A DNA stretch of 64,000 bases from Enterobacteriaceae endosymbiont of Donacia clavipes (lineage in GTDB: Bacteria > Pseudomonadota > Gammaproteobacteria > Enterobacterales > Enterobacteriaceae). Of the stretch, positions 46,929 to 57,259 are shown in pieces. Position 1 is the stretch's first letter, and every line of letters begins with the position of its first letter. Below the pieces are notes generated by a model. That model saw only the letters and a list, made by a program, of their open reading frames with translations, was not told where the DNA came from and did not search any database. A program made the translations under genes and the position numbers. The DNA lies in contig NZ_CP046208.1 of NCBI RefSeq assembly GCF_012570365.1, positions 67,472 to 131,471 on the forward strand, read 5' to 3'.

Positions 46929-49331
46929 TTAATGTAATAATTTTTTTAATTCAAAAAGTAATTTTTTACATTCGTAAAATGTTCCTATTGTAATTCTTAA
47001 ACAATTATTTAATCTTTTTTCATGATCTTGATTTCTAACAATTATTTTATTTTTATATAATTCTTCAAAAATATAATGAGAATTATAAAATTTAATTAAA
47101 ATAAAATTTGTTTCACTATAAAATATTTTTTTTATAATTTTATATTTTTTTAAATTATTAATTAACCATTTTTTATTTTCGATAATTTTTTCTACATTTT
47201 TTTTCATAATAATTAAATTTTTAGGATATAAAGCTTGTTTTGCTATATTTATTACAGGATCTGGTATTGGATAAGGAGCTATAACTTTTTGTAAAACATT
47301 GATAATTTTTTTATTAGTTAATACAAAACCACAACGTAAACCAGCTAATCCAAATGCTTTTGATAAAGTTCTTAATATAATTAAATTATTATATTTATTT
47401 ATTAAATTAATTAGAGTTTTATTTATACAAAATTCAATATATGCTTCATCAATAACAATAATAATATTATTATGTACTAACTTTAAAAGTTTTATTATAT
47501 TTTTTTTATCTATACAATTACCTGTAGGATTATTCGGATGACAAATAAATATTATTTTAACATTATAAAGATTTTGTTTAATAATATTTATATTCAATTC
47601 CCAATTATCTAAACTATTAATCATAATATATTTAATATTTAATATTTCAGCATTAACACGATACATATCATATGTTGGAGGACAAAATAAAATTTTTTCT
47701 TTTTTAGGATTACAAAAAGTACGCATAATTATATCTATACCTTCATCTGCTCCTCTAGTAATTAAAATATTTTGAGAATTTAAATTTATATATTTACTAT
47801 AAAAATTAATTAATTCTTGAGATTGTGGTTCTGGATATTTGTTAAATATTTTTTTATTTAAAGAAAAAAGAGAAATAATAGGAGATTCATTAGCATTTAA
47901 TAAAATTGAATCATTATTAATATTATTATTATATAATGATCTTGCTGATCGATATGGTTTAAGATTAATAATATTTTTTCTAACTATATTATTTATATTT
48001 TTTTTTATATTTAATAAATTATTATTAATAAAATTTTTTCTTACGGTAATAGCATTACTGTGACCTAATAAATTTTCTGATTTCGCCATAATTTCTACTG
48101 TATGAGAAATATTTAATAATCCTTGTTGTGTTAATTTCTGTACGGATATTTTTTTTTGAAAATCATATACTCCTAAACAAGAATAAGTTAATGCATGTCC
48201 GTAAGTTGGTAAAACATGATTAGTTCCTGATGCATAATCTCCAGCTGCTTCAGGAGACCAATTACCTAAAAAAATTGATCCAGCATTAATAATTTTAGGT
48301 AAAATTTTATGATAATTTTTACATTGAATTATAAGATGTTCAGGAGCATATTTATTTACTATTTTTATACATTCTTCAATATTTTTAACTATTATAATAT
48401 AACTATTACTAAGAGATTTTTTTGCTATTTTCTCTTTAGGTAATTTTTTTAATTTTTTATAAAGTTTTTTTTGAACTAATTTTGCTATTTTTTCTTCAGG
48501 AGTAAGTAAAAATACTTGTGAATCAATTCCATGTTCTGCTTGTGATAATAAATCGGCTATAATAAAATTATAGTTTGCTGATTTATCTGCTATAATCATT
48601 AATTCTGATGGACCTGCTGGCATATCTATAGAAATATTTTTATAAGAAGTTTCATTTTGATTATTAATTTGTCTTTTAGCTTCTGTAACAAAAAAATTTC
48701 CTGGACCAAAAATTTTATTTACTTTATTTACAGATTCAGTACCAAAAGCCATTGCAGCTATAGCATGAGCTCCTCCTATTTGAAAGATATTTTTTATATT
48801 ACATAAATATGCGGAAAATAAAATTTCATTAGATATAGGAGGTGGAGAACATAATATAATATTTGGACATAATGCTAATTTTGCAGGTATTCCTAACATT
48901 AAGACAGTAGAAAATAATGATGATGTACCTCCAGGGATATATAATCCTACTTTAGATATAGGACGATAAATTTGTTGACAAAAAACACCAGGTATAACTT
49001 TAATTATTTTTTTTTTTAATAATTGAGATTTGTGAAATTTATATATATTATTATATGCTTGTTGTATAGCAAATTTAATATTTTTTTTTATATATAATTT
49101 TGAATTATTTATTTTTTCTTTATTTATTTTTAGTTTATTAGTTTTAATTCTATCAAATAAAAAATTATATTTTTTTAAAGCACTATCACCTTTTTTTTTG
49201 ACTTTATTTAAAATATCTGTTACATCATTTTTAATTTTTTTATCTATTAAAAATATTGGTCTAGATAAAATTTTTTTTTTTTGAGTTTTATTATAATTAT
49301 TCCAATATATAAGATTATTTATAATAGTCAT
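46929..49331 (-). CDS. hisDC: HisD-HisC fusion: histidinol dehydrogenase + histidinol-phosphate aminotransferase
   Basis: A single 800-residue frame covers two enzymes normally encoded by adjacent genes. HisD (about residues 1-436) has the zinc-site AEHGIDSQ, AAGDYASGTNHVLPT and LLGHSNAITVR. HisC (about 450-800) starts at LKPYRSARSL and has LLNANESP, CHPNNPTG, DEAYIEF and the PLP Lys in LRTLSKAFGLAGLRCGF. The lengths add to about 434 + 356, so both parts are complete. The ancestral stop is gone and the joint is a Lys/Asn linker with an A9 run at 47998-48006. Separate HisD could arise if polymerase slips there. hisG lies 2 bp upstream. Confidence 0.93.
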   Translation of the reverse strand: MTIINNLIYWNNYNKTQKKKILSRPIFLIDKKIKNDVTDILNKVKKKGDSALKKYNFLFDRIKTNKLKINKEKINNSKLYIKKNIKFAIQQAYNNIYKFHKSQLLKKKIIKVIPGVFCQQIYRPISKVGLYIPGGTSSLFSTVLMLGIPAKLALCPNIILCSPPPISNEILFSAYLCNIKNIFQIGGAHAIAAMAFGTESVNKVNKIFGPGNFFVTEAKRQINNQNETSYKNISIDMPAGPSELMIIADKSANYNFIIADLLSQAEHGIDSQVFLLTPEEKIAKLVQKKLYKKLKKLPKEKIAKKSLSNSYIIIVKNIEECIKIVNKYAPEHLIIQCKNYHKILPKIINAGSIFLGNWSPEAAGDYASGTNHVLPTYGHALTYSCLGVYDFQKKISVQKLTQQGLLNISHTVEIMAKSENLLGHSNAITVRKNFINNNLLNIKKNINNIVRKNIINLKPYRSARSLYNNNINNDSILLNANESPIISLFSLNKKIFNKYPEPQSQELINFYSKYINLNSQNILITRGADEGIDIIMRTFCNPKKEKILFCPPTYDMYRVNAEILNIKYIMINSLDNWELNINIIKQNLYNVKIIFICHPNNPTGNCIDKKNIIKLLKLVHNNIIIVIDEAYIEFCINKTLINLINKYNNLIILRTLSKAFGLAGLRCGFVLTNKKIINVLQKVIAPYPIPDPVINIAKQALYPKNLIIMKKNVEKIIENKKWLINNLKKYKIIKKIFYSETNFILIKFYNSHYIFEELYKNKIIVRNQDHEKRLNNCLRITIGTFYECKKLLFELKKLLH

Positions 49332-49333
49332 TT

Positions 49334-50233
49334 TTACTCCATTATTTTTTCAATAGGTAAAACTAAAATAGAACTTACTCCTAATGATTTTAATCTTTCC
49401 ATTGTTTCCCAAAATAGTGTCTCACTACTAACCATATGCATTGCTACTTTTTTATCATCTCCAACTAATGGTAAAATAGTAGGATTTTCAGCACCTGGTA
49501 ATAATGCAATTACTTCTTTTAATTTTTTATTAGGAGCATGTAACATTATATATTTTGATTCTCTAGCTTTTATAACTCCTTTAATTCGAGTTAATAATTT
49601 GTTTATTAATTTTTGTTTAATCTGTTTAATTTTACCACATCGTTGTATTAAACATGCTTGAGAATTGTAAATAACTTTTACTTCTTTTATACCATTTGCT
49701 TCTAACGTAGCCCCAGTTGATACTAAATCACAAATAGCATCTGATAAACCTACTCTAGGTGCTAATTCAACAGAACCATTTAACATACAAGATTTAAATA
49801 CAATATTATGTTTATCAAGATATTTTTTTAAAATATTAGGATAAGATGTTGCAATACAAGAATTTTGTAAAGATTGTAAACCTGTATAATTTTTATTAAT
49901 AGGTATTGCTATTGATAATCTACATATACCAAAATCTAATTTACGTAAAGTTAAATATTTTGCATTTTCACCTTTAGATAAACGTGTTAAAACTTCTTCT
50001 TCTAAAACATTTTTCCCAATAATTCCTAAATCAACAACTTCTTCCATTATTAATCCTGGAATATCATCATCACGTACTCTTAATATATCAATTGGCATAT
50101 TTTCCGTAAAAGCTATTAAACGTTGTTGATTTAAATTAATTTTAAGACCACATTTTTTTAATAATTTACTAGATTCATTACTTAAACGACCAGATTTTTG
50201 CATAGCTATTCGTAAACGATTATTATCTAGCAT
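49334..50233 (-). CDS. hisG: ATP phosphoribosyltransferase
   Basis: First, feedback-controlled step of histidine synthesis, using ATP and the PRPP made by Prs. It has [25 protein letters not shown], the PRPP-binding [13 protein letters not shown] and a C-terminal regulatory domain ([17 protein letters not shown]). It is 299 aa, as in E. coli (long form, no HisZ needed). AAGGA precedes the ATG. The 161-bp upstream spacer contains no run of His codons, so the classical his leader attenuator is absent. Confidence 0.96.
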   Translation of the reverse strand: MLDNNRLRIAMQKSGRLSNESSKLLKKCGLKINLNQQRLIAFTENMPIDILRVRDDDIPGLIMEEVVDLGIIGKNVLEEEVLTRLSKGENAKYLTLRKLDFGICRLSIAIPINKNYTGLQSLQNSCIATSYPNILKKYLDKHNIVFKSCMLNGSVELAPRVGLSDAICDLVSTGATLEANGIKEVKVIYNSQACLIQRCGKIKQIKQKLINKLLTRIKGVIKARESKYIMLHAPNKKLKEVIALLPGAENPTILPLVGDDKKVAMHMVSSETLFWETMERLKSLGVSSILVLPIEKIME

Positions 50234-50394
50234 GCTTTATATCCTTTTTTTTGAAAAATTTAAAATTTTTATGAAAAATTTTATTTAAAGTTTAATTTTA
50301 TAATTTTAATTAAAATTACAATTTTATTTTAATTTAACAAATATTTTTTATTTCTAAAAATGATTTAAATGTAAAATAATTTTTATATTTTTCT

Positions 50395-50880
50395 TTATTT
50401 AAAAATACTTGTTTTTTTTATTGTTATATATCCTAAATCATTTTTTATAGGATTTTTTGCTGAAAAACGAGCTAATTTATCACACTTATTATTCATTTGA
50501 TGATATGAATGTCCTTTTATCCAATTCCAATTAACATTATGCTTTAATAAAGCTAAATCTAATCTTTTCCATAAATCAATATTTTTTACTATTTTTTTAT
50601 TATTACGTATCCAATTAAATTTTTTCCAATTATATATCCATTTTGTAATACCTTCTTTTAAATATTTACTATCAGTAGTAATATAAATCTTACAACTTTC
50701 TTTTAAAGATTCAAATGCAATAATAGATGCCATTAATTCCATTCTATTATTAGTAGTTAAAAAAAAACCTTGAGTTAAAATTTTTTCGTATTTATTATAT
50801 TGTAGAATAGCTGCGCAACCTCCAGGACCAGGATTATATATACAAGAACCATCTGTAAAAATATTTATATTTTTATACAT
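50395..50880 (-). CDS. rnhA: ribonuclease HI
   Basis: Degrades RNA in RNA-DNA hybrids. Catalytic acidic residues are seen in FTDGSC, NNRMELMAS, TTDSKYL and CDKLARF. The ATG at 50880 (MYKNINIFTDGS) aligns with E. coli residue 1 and gives 161 aa (E. coli 155). The frame stays open 45 bp further, but that would overlap the start of divergent dnaQ and adds no conserved residues. The rnhA/dnaQ divergent pair is an enterobacterial landmark. Confidence 0.96.
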   Translation of the reverse strand: MYKNINIFTDGSCIYNPGPGGCAAILQYNKYEKILTQGFFLTTNNRMELMASIIAFESLKESCKIYITTDSKYLKEGITKWIYNWKKFNWIRNNKKIVKNIDLWKRLDLALLKHNVNWNWIKGHSYHQMNNKCDKLARFSAKNPIKNDLGYITIKKTSIFK

Positions 50881-50923
50881 AAAACTTCTTTTTTTAAAAT
50901 TTATTTTATTTACATAAAAAAAC

Positions 50924-51658
50924 ATGAAAAAAATTAATATACGTCAAGTAGTTTTAGATACAGAAACTACAGGTATGAATTTTTCTCCACCATATTATTT
51001 AGGTCATCGTATAATAGAAATAGGAATAGTGGAAATTATTAATCGTAATATAACTAATAATAATTTTCATACATATTTAAATCCTAAACAAACTATAAGT
51101 CAAGATGCTTTTAATATTCATGGTATTTCTAATAAATTTTTATTTGATAAACCTATTTTTTCTGATATTGTAAATAATTTTTTAAATTATATAACAGGAT
51201 CAGAATTAATTATTCATAATGCACAATTTGATATTAATTTTTTAAATTACGAATTATCATTATTAAAAAATAATCTACCTAAAATTGAAAATATTTGTAA
51301 AATTAAAGATACATTAAAAATAGCTAGAAATCTTTTTCCAGGAAAAAGAAATTCATTAAATTCTTTATGTTCTAGATTTAATTTAGATAATAGTAAACGT
51401 TATTTACATGGAGCATTATTAGATGCAAAAATTTTAGCAAAAATTTTTTTATTGATGACTACTAAACAAAATACATTTAAATTAGAATTATTAAAAGTTA
51501 AAAATAATAATATTAATAAAAAATTACCATTTTTTTATAAAAAACAAATAGAAAAAAAATTTTTAATTATATACGCTTCTAATAAAGAATTAGAATTACA
51601 TAAATTACAATTAAAATTAATTAAAGAAAAGTGTGGATTTTGTTTATGGTTAAAATAA
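50924..51658 (+). CDS. dnaQ: DNA polymerase III epsilon subunit (proofreading exonuclease)
   Basis: The 3'-5' editing exonuclease of the replicative polymerase. Exo I is VLDTETTGMN, exo II is LIIHNAQFDINF, exo III is LHGALLDAKILA. The C-terminal alpha-binding segment ends CGFCLWLK as in E. coli. It is 244 aa (E. coli 243). DNA proofreading is thus kept while the aminoacylation editing domains elsewhere in the window are lost. It is followed by tRNA-Asp as in E. coli (dnaQ-aspV). Confidence 0.96.
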   Translation: MKKINIRQVVLDTETTGMNFSPPYYLGHRIIEIGIVEIINRNITNNNFHTYLNPKQTISQDAFNIHGISNKFLFDKPIFSDIVNNFLNYITGSELIIHNAQFDINFLNYELSLLKNNLPKIENICKIKDTLKIARNLFPGKRNSLNSLCSRFNLDNSKRYLHGALLDAKILAKIFLLMTTKQNTFKLELLKVKNNNINKKLPFFYKKQIEKKFLIIYASNKELELHKLQLKLIKEKCGFCLWLK

Positions 51659-51707
51659 AAAAATATTGATAATTAATAATTTATAACATATAATGCAAAA
51701 ATATTAT

Positions 51708-51781
51708 GGTGCGATAGTTCAGTTGGTTAGAATACCGGCCTGTCACGCCGGGGGTCACGGGTTCAAATCCCGTTCGCACCG
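51708..51781 (+). tRNA. tRNA-Asp (anticodon GTC)
   Basis: Acceptor GGTGCGA/TCGCACC with discriminator G, D-arm TTCAGTTGGTTAGAA, anticodon stem CCGGC/GCCGG around loop CTGTCAC (anticodon GTC), and T-arm CACGG/CCCGT (one G-T pair) with loop GTTCAAATC-type. It closely resembles E. coli aspV, which also follows dnaQ. CCA is not encoded. A T-rich stretch follows directly and may end transcription. Confidence 0.98.
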
Positions 51782-51813
51782 TATATCTTTTTTTAAATCA
51801 AATTATTATTAAT

Positions 51814-52647
51814 TTAATCATTATGTATCCATAATACACAAGATTTTTTATATAATTCCAAGTTATTTTTTAATATATTGATTAAGTCTGAACAAATTTC
51901 TTTTTTATTTCGAAAATCATTAATCCAAAAAAAAATAGTAAAATTAATAGAACTGTTAGTAATTTCATCAATAATAACGTTCACAATAGAATTTTTTATT
52001 ATTTTATTATTTATTGACATTGTATCTAGTAATATTTTTTTTATAATATGAATATCTTCTTGTATTAAATTACGTGAAACACCTAAAGTAATTTTATTGC
52101 GATATTCATTTGCTTTAGAAAAATTTATTATATTTTCTGTTAGAATTTTACCATTAGGTACAGATATAATAGTTCCATCAAATGTCTTAAAAAGAGTACA
52201 AAAAATTTCAACATTAGTTATTTTACCAGTAACATTACCTATATTAATATAGTCTCCTACTTTAAAAATTCGAAAAGTAATAATTAATAATCCTGATGCT
52301 AAATTTGCTAATGCACTTTGCCAAGCTAAACCTACTACTAATCCTATAGTACCAAATGCGGCAAAGATAGATGATGTTTTTAATCCAATACTACTTAATG
52401 CACTAACTATTACAAATATTGTTAAACTATATTTTAAAACATTAGAAAGAAAACCAATTGTTATTGGATCTATATTTCTAATAGTAAAAATATTTTTGAT
52501 AGTTCTAGTAGAAATTTTCACGCCCCATAATCCAAAAAATAAAATCATACCTGCCAAAAAAAAATGTTCAAATTGATAAAAAATAAAAATTTTATTATTT
52601 ATAATCCATAATTTTATGAAATCTAATACACTAGTAAATTTACTCAT
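51814..52647 (-). CDS. mscS: small-conductance mechanosensitive channel
   Basis: Releases solutes when the inner membrane is stretched by osmotic downshift. Two hydrophobic helices precede the pore helix, with FGTIGLVVGLAWQSALANLASGLLI (Gly/Ala-rich TM3) and the beta-domain start FKVGDYINIGNVTGKI. It is 277 aa (E. coli 286). It lies downstream of fbaA on the same strand, the standard order. It suggests the cell still meets osmotic shifts inside its host. Confidence 0.94.
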   Translation of the reverse strand: MSKFTSVLDFIKLWIINNKIFIFYQFEHFFLAGMILFFGLWGVKISTRTIKNIFTIRNIDPITIGFLSNVLKYSLTIFVIVSALSSIGLKTSSIFAAFGTIGLVVGLAWQSALANLASGLLIITFRIFKVGDYINIGNVTGKITNVEIFCTLFKTFDGTIISVPNGKILTENIINFSKANEYRNKITLGVSRNLIQEDIHIIKKILLDTMSINNKIIKNSIVNVIIDEITNSSINFTIFFWINDFRNKKEICSDLINILKNNLELYKKSCVLWIHND

Positions 52648-52701
52648 ATTTTAACAATCCGTTTTATAAAATAAATTATATTTTTTTATAATTAAAATTT
52701 T

Positions 52702-53781
52702 TTATAATGTATTAATTGCATTTAATTTTTTAAAAATTTTTTCTAATTTTTTTTTTATTGAAATTTGAGATGCTCTGATCCAAGATCTTGGATCGTAATA
52801 TTCTTTATTAGGTTTATTTAAACCATTTGGATTACCTAACTGTTTTAATAAAAATTTTTTATTTTTTTTGAAATATTTCAATATACCTTCCCATGTTGCC
52901 CATTGAATATCTGTATCAAAATTCATTTTTATGACACCATATTTTATAGATTCTTTAATTTCAGATAATGAAGATCCAGAACCACCATGAAATACAAAAT
53001 TTATAGGATTTTTTGTAAGATTATATTTTTTACAAATAAAATTTTGTGAATCTCTTAAAATTTTTGGTAATAATTTTACATTACCTTTTTGGTATACTCC
53101 ATGTACATTTCCAAAAGATGCTGCAATAATAAATTGAGAACTAATTAATCTTAATTTTTCATAAGCATAATTAACATCATATGGATCAGTATATAATAAT
53201 TTTTTAATTAAATTACTATTATTTATTCCATCTTCTTCTCCCCCGGTACATCCTAATTCTATTTCTAATGTCATATTCATTTTTGACATTCTTTTAAAAT
53301 ATTGACTACATATTTTAATATTATCTATAACTGATTCAGTAGATAAATCTATCATATGAGATGAAAATAAAGGTTTTTTATATTTTAGAAAATATTTTTC
53401 ATTTTCATTTAATAAATTATCGATCCATGATAATTTATCTTTAGGACAATGATCAGTATGTAAAATTACTGGTATACCATAATACTTAGCAGTTTGATGA
53501 ACATGTTTTGCTCCAGATATAGCTCCAATTATAGAAGCTAATTTAGTATTAATAATTTGTAATCCTTTTCCTGCAATAAAAGCAGAACCTGCATTAGAAA
53601 ATTGAATAATAACTGGAGATTTTACTTTAGCAGCAGTTTCTAAAACTGCATTAATAGAATCTGTACCAATACAATTAATTGCTGGTAAAGCAAAATTATG
53701 TTTTTTTGCTATTTTAAAAATAGTTTGTACATCATTACCAACAACAACACCAGGTTTTATATAATTTAAAATTTTGGGCAT
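52702..53781 (-). CDS. fbaA: fructose-bisphosphate aldolase, class II
   Basis: Zinc-dependent cleavage of fructose 1,6-bisphosphate. It has the zinc and catalytic regions ILHTDHCPKDKL, EIELGCTGGEEDG, FGNVHGVY and VFHGGSGSS, and MNFDTDIQWA near the end. It is 359 aa, as in E. coli. It is co-oriented with pgk and tktA and probably in one transcription unit. Confidence 0.97.
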   Translation of the reverse strand: MPKILNYIKPGVVVGNDVQTIFKIAKKHNFALPAINCIGTDSINAVLETAAKVKSPVIIQFSNAGSAFIAGKGLQIINTKLASIIGAISGAKHVHQTAKYYGIPVILHTDHCPKDKLSWIDNLLNENEKYFLKYKKPLFSSHMIDLSTESVIDNIKICSQYFKRMSKMNMTLEIELGCTGGEEDGINNSNLIKKLLYTDPYDVNYAYEKLRLISSQFIIAASFGNVHGVYQKGNVKLLPKILRDSQNFICKKYNLTKNPINFVFHGGSGSSLSEIKESIKYGVIKMNFDTDIQWATWEGILKYFKKNKKFLLKQLGNPNGLNKPNKEYYDPRSWIRASQISIKKKLEKIFKKLNAINTL

Positions 53782-53849
53782 AATGTATATTTTACCTTAT
53801 TATAAATTTTTTTATATTTTAAATATAATTATTGTTATTATTTTAATTT

Positions 53850-55019
53850 TTAAATATAATTTTTTAGTAAAGTATTTTCTAATGTTGATATAACAGGTAA
53901 TTTATTACCTTCAATATATTTTAAAAAAGCACCTCCACCTGTAGAAATATAAGAAATTTTATCAAAAACATTAAATAATTCTATAGCAGATAAAGTATCT
54001 CCTCCACCTACAATTGAAAAAATATTATTTTTAATAATAGCATTAACTATTTCTTCGGTTCCTTTTCTAAATTTTTTAAACTCAAATACTCCAACAGGAC
54101 CATTCCATAATATGGTTTTTGCTTTTTTTAATTCATTTTTTATTAAATAAATTGTTTCATCTCCTATATCAAGAATTTTTTCATTTCTTAATATCTTATT
54201 TACTTTTTTCATTTTTACTGGAGAATCATTAGAGAATGAAATACCTACTCGACAATCAACTGGGATAATAAGATTATTATATTTTTTTACTATTTTTTGA
54301 GCTAAAAAAACATCATTTGGTTCATATAATGAACTACCAATATTATTATTTAATGATAAAATAGTATTTGCTATTCCTCCTCCAACTATTACTTTATCTG
54401 ATAATTCTGCTAATTTTTTTAAAATATTAAATTTAGTAGATATTTTAGAACCACCAATAATAGATATTATTGGTTTTTTAGGATTTTTTAAAAATTTTTT
54501 TAGATTTTTTATTTCATTAATTAATAATAATCCAGCACAAGATTGTTTAGTAAAATTCATAATTCCATAAGTAGATGAATGCATACGATGTGATGTAGCA
54601 AATGCATCCATTACAAATATATCACATAAAGAAGCATATTTTTTAGATAATTCTTTATTATTATTCTTTTCACCAATATTAAAACGTACATTTTCTAAAA
54701 TAGTTATTGTATTTTTTTTTAAACTAATCCCATTTAAATAATTTTTTTCTAAAATTACTTTATAATTTAAAATTTTTTCTAAATGAGTAGCAATATTTCT
54801 TAAAGAATATAAAGAATTATATTGTCCTTCAATAGGTCTACCTAAATGAGAAGCTAAAATAATTTTAGCTCCTTTTTTTAAAGCATATCTAATAGTAGGT
54901 AATGATAATTTGATTCTAATATCAGAATTAATATTACCTTTTGAATCTATTGGAACATTAAAGTCAGATCTAATTAATAAAATTTTATTTTTAATATCAA
55001 TATTTGTAATACTTAACAT
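53850..55019 (-). CDS. pgk: phosphoglycerate kinase
   Basis: Makes ATP from 1,3-bisphosphoglycerate. It has the substrate-binding RSDFNVPID, ASHLGRP, ENVRFNIGE, the hinge IIGGSKISTK and the C-terminal GGGDTLSAIE with STGGGAFLKYIEG. It is 389 aa (E. coli 387). In E. coli epd lies between pgk and tktA; here tktA is 45 bp upstream and epd is gone. Confidence 0.97.
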   Translation of the reverse strand: MLSITNIDIKNKILLIRSDFNVPIDSKGNINSDIRIKLSLPTIRYALKKGAKIILASHLGRPIEGQYNSLYSLRNIATHLEKILNYKVILEKNYLNGISLKKNTITILENVRFNIGEKNNNKELSKKYASLCDIFVMDAFATSHRMHSSTYGIMNFTKQSCAGLLLINEIKNLKKFLKNPKKPIISIIGGSKISTKFNILKKLAELSDKVIVGGGIANTILSLNNNIGSSLYEPNDVFLAQKIVKKYNNLIIPVDCRVGISFSNDSPVKMKKVNKILRNEKILDIGDETIYLIKNELKKAKTILWNGPVGVFEFKKFRKGTEEIVNAIIKNNIFSIVGGGDTLSAIELFNVFDKISYISTGGGAFLKYIEGNKLPVISTLENTLLKNYI

Positions 55020-55064
55020 AAGTAAATTTATCCTATGGTTTAAATTAAAAATAATCTAATAAAA

Positions 55065-57065
55065 TTAACTAAATTTTTTTTTTATTTTTAAAATAATATT
55101 TTGTACAGTAAAACCAAATTTATCAAATAATTTATCAGCAGGAGCTGAGTATCCAAAATCATTAATTCCAATAACATCACCATCTAAACCAACATATTTA
55201 TACCAATAATTTTTTGATCCAGCTTCAATAGCTATTCTATATTTAACATTATTTGGTAATACATAATTTTTATATTTTTGTGTTTGTTTATCAAAAACAT
55301 CAGTAGATGGCATAGAAACAATTCTAATTTTATATTTTAAAATGGATAATTTTTTATATACTTCTATTGCTAAAGAAACTTCAGAACCAGTAGCTATTAA
55401 TATAATTTGAGGATTTTTATCCAAACAATCTTTTAGTATGTATCCACCATATGATATATAAGATATTTGATTTTCATTTCTTTTTTGTGTAGATAAATTT
55501 TGTCTAGATAAAACTAAAATAGTAGGATTATTTATATTTTCTATAGCTTTTTTCCAAGCTATAGCTGTCTCAATTTTATCACATGGACGCCAAATACTTA
55601 TATTTGGAATTAATCTTAAACTAGTTAATTGTTCTATCGGTTGATGTGTAGGACCATCTTCACCAATACCAATTGAATCATGTGTATAAATCATTATATG
55701 TCTTATTTTCATTAAAGAAGCCATTCTTATAGCATTACGACAATAATCTGAAAAAACTAAAAAAGTAGCAGTATAAGTAATAAAACCACAATATAAAGCT
55801 ATTCCATTTGCAATTGCAGTCATACCAAATTCTCTTACTCCATAATAAATATAATTTCCATTTTTAATTTTATTAATTGGTTTAGAATTTTTTAATATAG
55901 TTAAATTACTAATGGATAAATCAGCAGAACCTCCTAATAATTCTGGTAATAATTTAGAATATTTATTTAATATATATTGAGATGACTCTCTTGTTGATAA
56001 ATTTGTAAAGTTTTTATTCATTTTTTTAATAAATTTATATGTTTCAAAATTCCAATTATGAGGAAGTATATTACTTAATCTTCTTTTTAATTCTTTAGCT
56101 AATTTAGGAAATATAAGAGAATAATTTTTAAAATTATCTTTCCATTTTACTTCTTTTATATCACCTGTATTTTTTGCGTTCCATTTTTTATAAATGGATG
56201 AAGGAATTTCAAAAGGTTTATAATTCCAATTTAATTGTTTTTTTGTTAAAATAATTTCTTTTATACCTAAAGGAGATCCATGTGCAATATTTTTTCCTGA
56301 TTTATTTGGTGATCCAAAAGCAATTGTTGTATTACAAATTAATAAAGTTGGTTTATCTTCTTCTGAAGATTTAGCTTTTTTAATAGCTGTATCTATACTT
56401 TCAAAATTATGTCCGTCTATATTAGATAGAACATTCCATTGATAAGATTCAAATCTTTTTTTAGTGTCATCATTACACCATCCTTTAATATTTCCATCAA
56501 TAGATATTCCATTATTATCATAAAAAACTATTAATTTTTTTAGTTTTAGTGTCCCTGCTAAAGAACATACTTCATGAGAAATTCCTTCCATTAAACATCC
56601 ATCACCAACAAAAACATAAGTATAATGATCAATTATATTATAATTTGGTCTATTAAATTGTGCAGCTAGAGTTTTTTCAGCAATAGCCATACCAACAGCA
56701 TTAGCTAATCCTTGTCCTAAAGGACCAGTACTAGTTTCAATACCTGGAGTACATCCAAATTCTGGATGTCCAGGAGTTTTAGAATATAATTTTCTAAAAT
56801 TTTTTAAATCCGATATTGTTATATCATAACCAGTTAAATGTAATAAACTATAAATTAACATTGAACAATGTCCGTTTGATAATATGAATCTATCACGATT
56901 TATCCATTTAGGATTATTAGGATTATGATTTAGATGATTATTCCAAAGCACTTCTGCAATATCTGCCATACCCATAGGTCCTCCAGGATGTCCAGAATTA
57001 GAATTTTGTATAGCATCTATACTTAAAAATCTGATAGCATTAGCAAGATCTCTTTTGGAAATCAT
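55065..57065 (-). CDS. tktA: transketolase
   Basis: Thiamine-diphosphate enzyme that links glycolysis and the pentose phosphate pathway and feeds ribose 5-phosphate to Prs. It has [10 protein letters not shown], the ThDP/metal motif [12 protein letters not shown] ending in [20 protein letters not shown]-like [15 protein letters not shown], and [15 protein letters not shown]. It is 666 aa (E. coli 663). It heads the tktA-pgk-fbaA-mscS group. The 182-bp spacer to divergent metK contains no gene. Confidence 0.97.
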   Translation of the reverse strand: MISKRDLANAIRFLSIDAIQNSNSGHPGGPMGMADIAEVLWNNHLNHNPNNPKWINRDRFILSNGHCSMLIYSLLHLTGYDITISDLKNFRKLYSKTPGHPEFGCTPGIETSTGPLGQGLANAVGMAIAEKTLAAQFNRPNYNIIDHYTYVFVGDGCLMEGISHEVCSLAGTLKLKKLIVFYDNNGISIDGNIKGWCNDDTKKRFESYQWNVLSNIDGHNFESIDTAIKKAKSSEEDKPTLLICNTTIAFGSPNKSGKNIAHGSPLGIKEIILTKKQLNWNYKPFEIPSSIYKKWNAKNTGDIKEVKWKDNFKNYSLIFPKLAKELKRRLSNILPHNWNFETYKFIKKMNKNFTNLSTRESSQYILNKYSKLLPELLGGSADLSISNLTILKNSKPINKIKNGNYIYYGVREFGMTAIANGIALYCGFITYTATFLVFSDYCRNAIRMASLMKIRHIMIYTHDSIGIGEDGPTHQPIEQLTSLRLIPNISIWRPCDKIETAIAWKKAIENINNPTILVLSRQNLSTQKRNENQISYISYGGYILKDCLDKNPQIILIATGSEVSLAIEVYKKLSILKYKIRIVSMPSTDVFDKQTQKYKNYVLPNNVKYRIAIEAGSKNYWYKYVGLDGDVIGINDFGYSAPADKLFDKFGFTVQNIILKIKKKFS

Positions 57066-57259
57066 ATTTTAAATTACTCCTAAATTTTTTTTTAAAAAAT
57101 TATTTTTATAAAAATATTCTTTATATAAAGAAATATATACTTAAAATGTTTTAAAATCTATTTATTAAAAATTATAAATTTTTATATATTTTTATTAAAA
57201 AATATATATACTGATAATATATAGTATTTTTTTATAGTAATTATATAATGAAGGTATTA

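Noticed and set aside
44826-49661. Several plus-strand frames (44826-45155, 47299-47541, 47839-48063, 49281-49661) inside the his operon
   Set aside because: All are antisense to well-conserved his genes, with no ribosome sites or recognisable domains.
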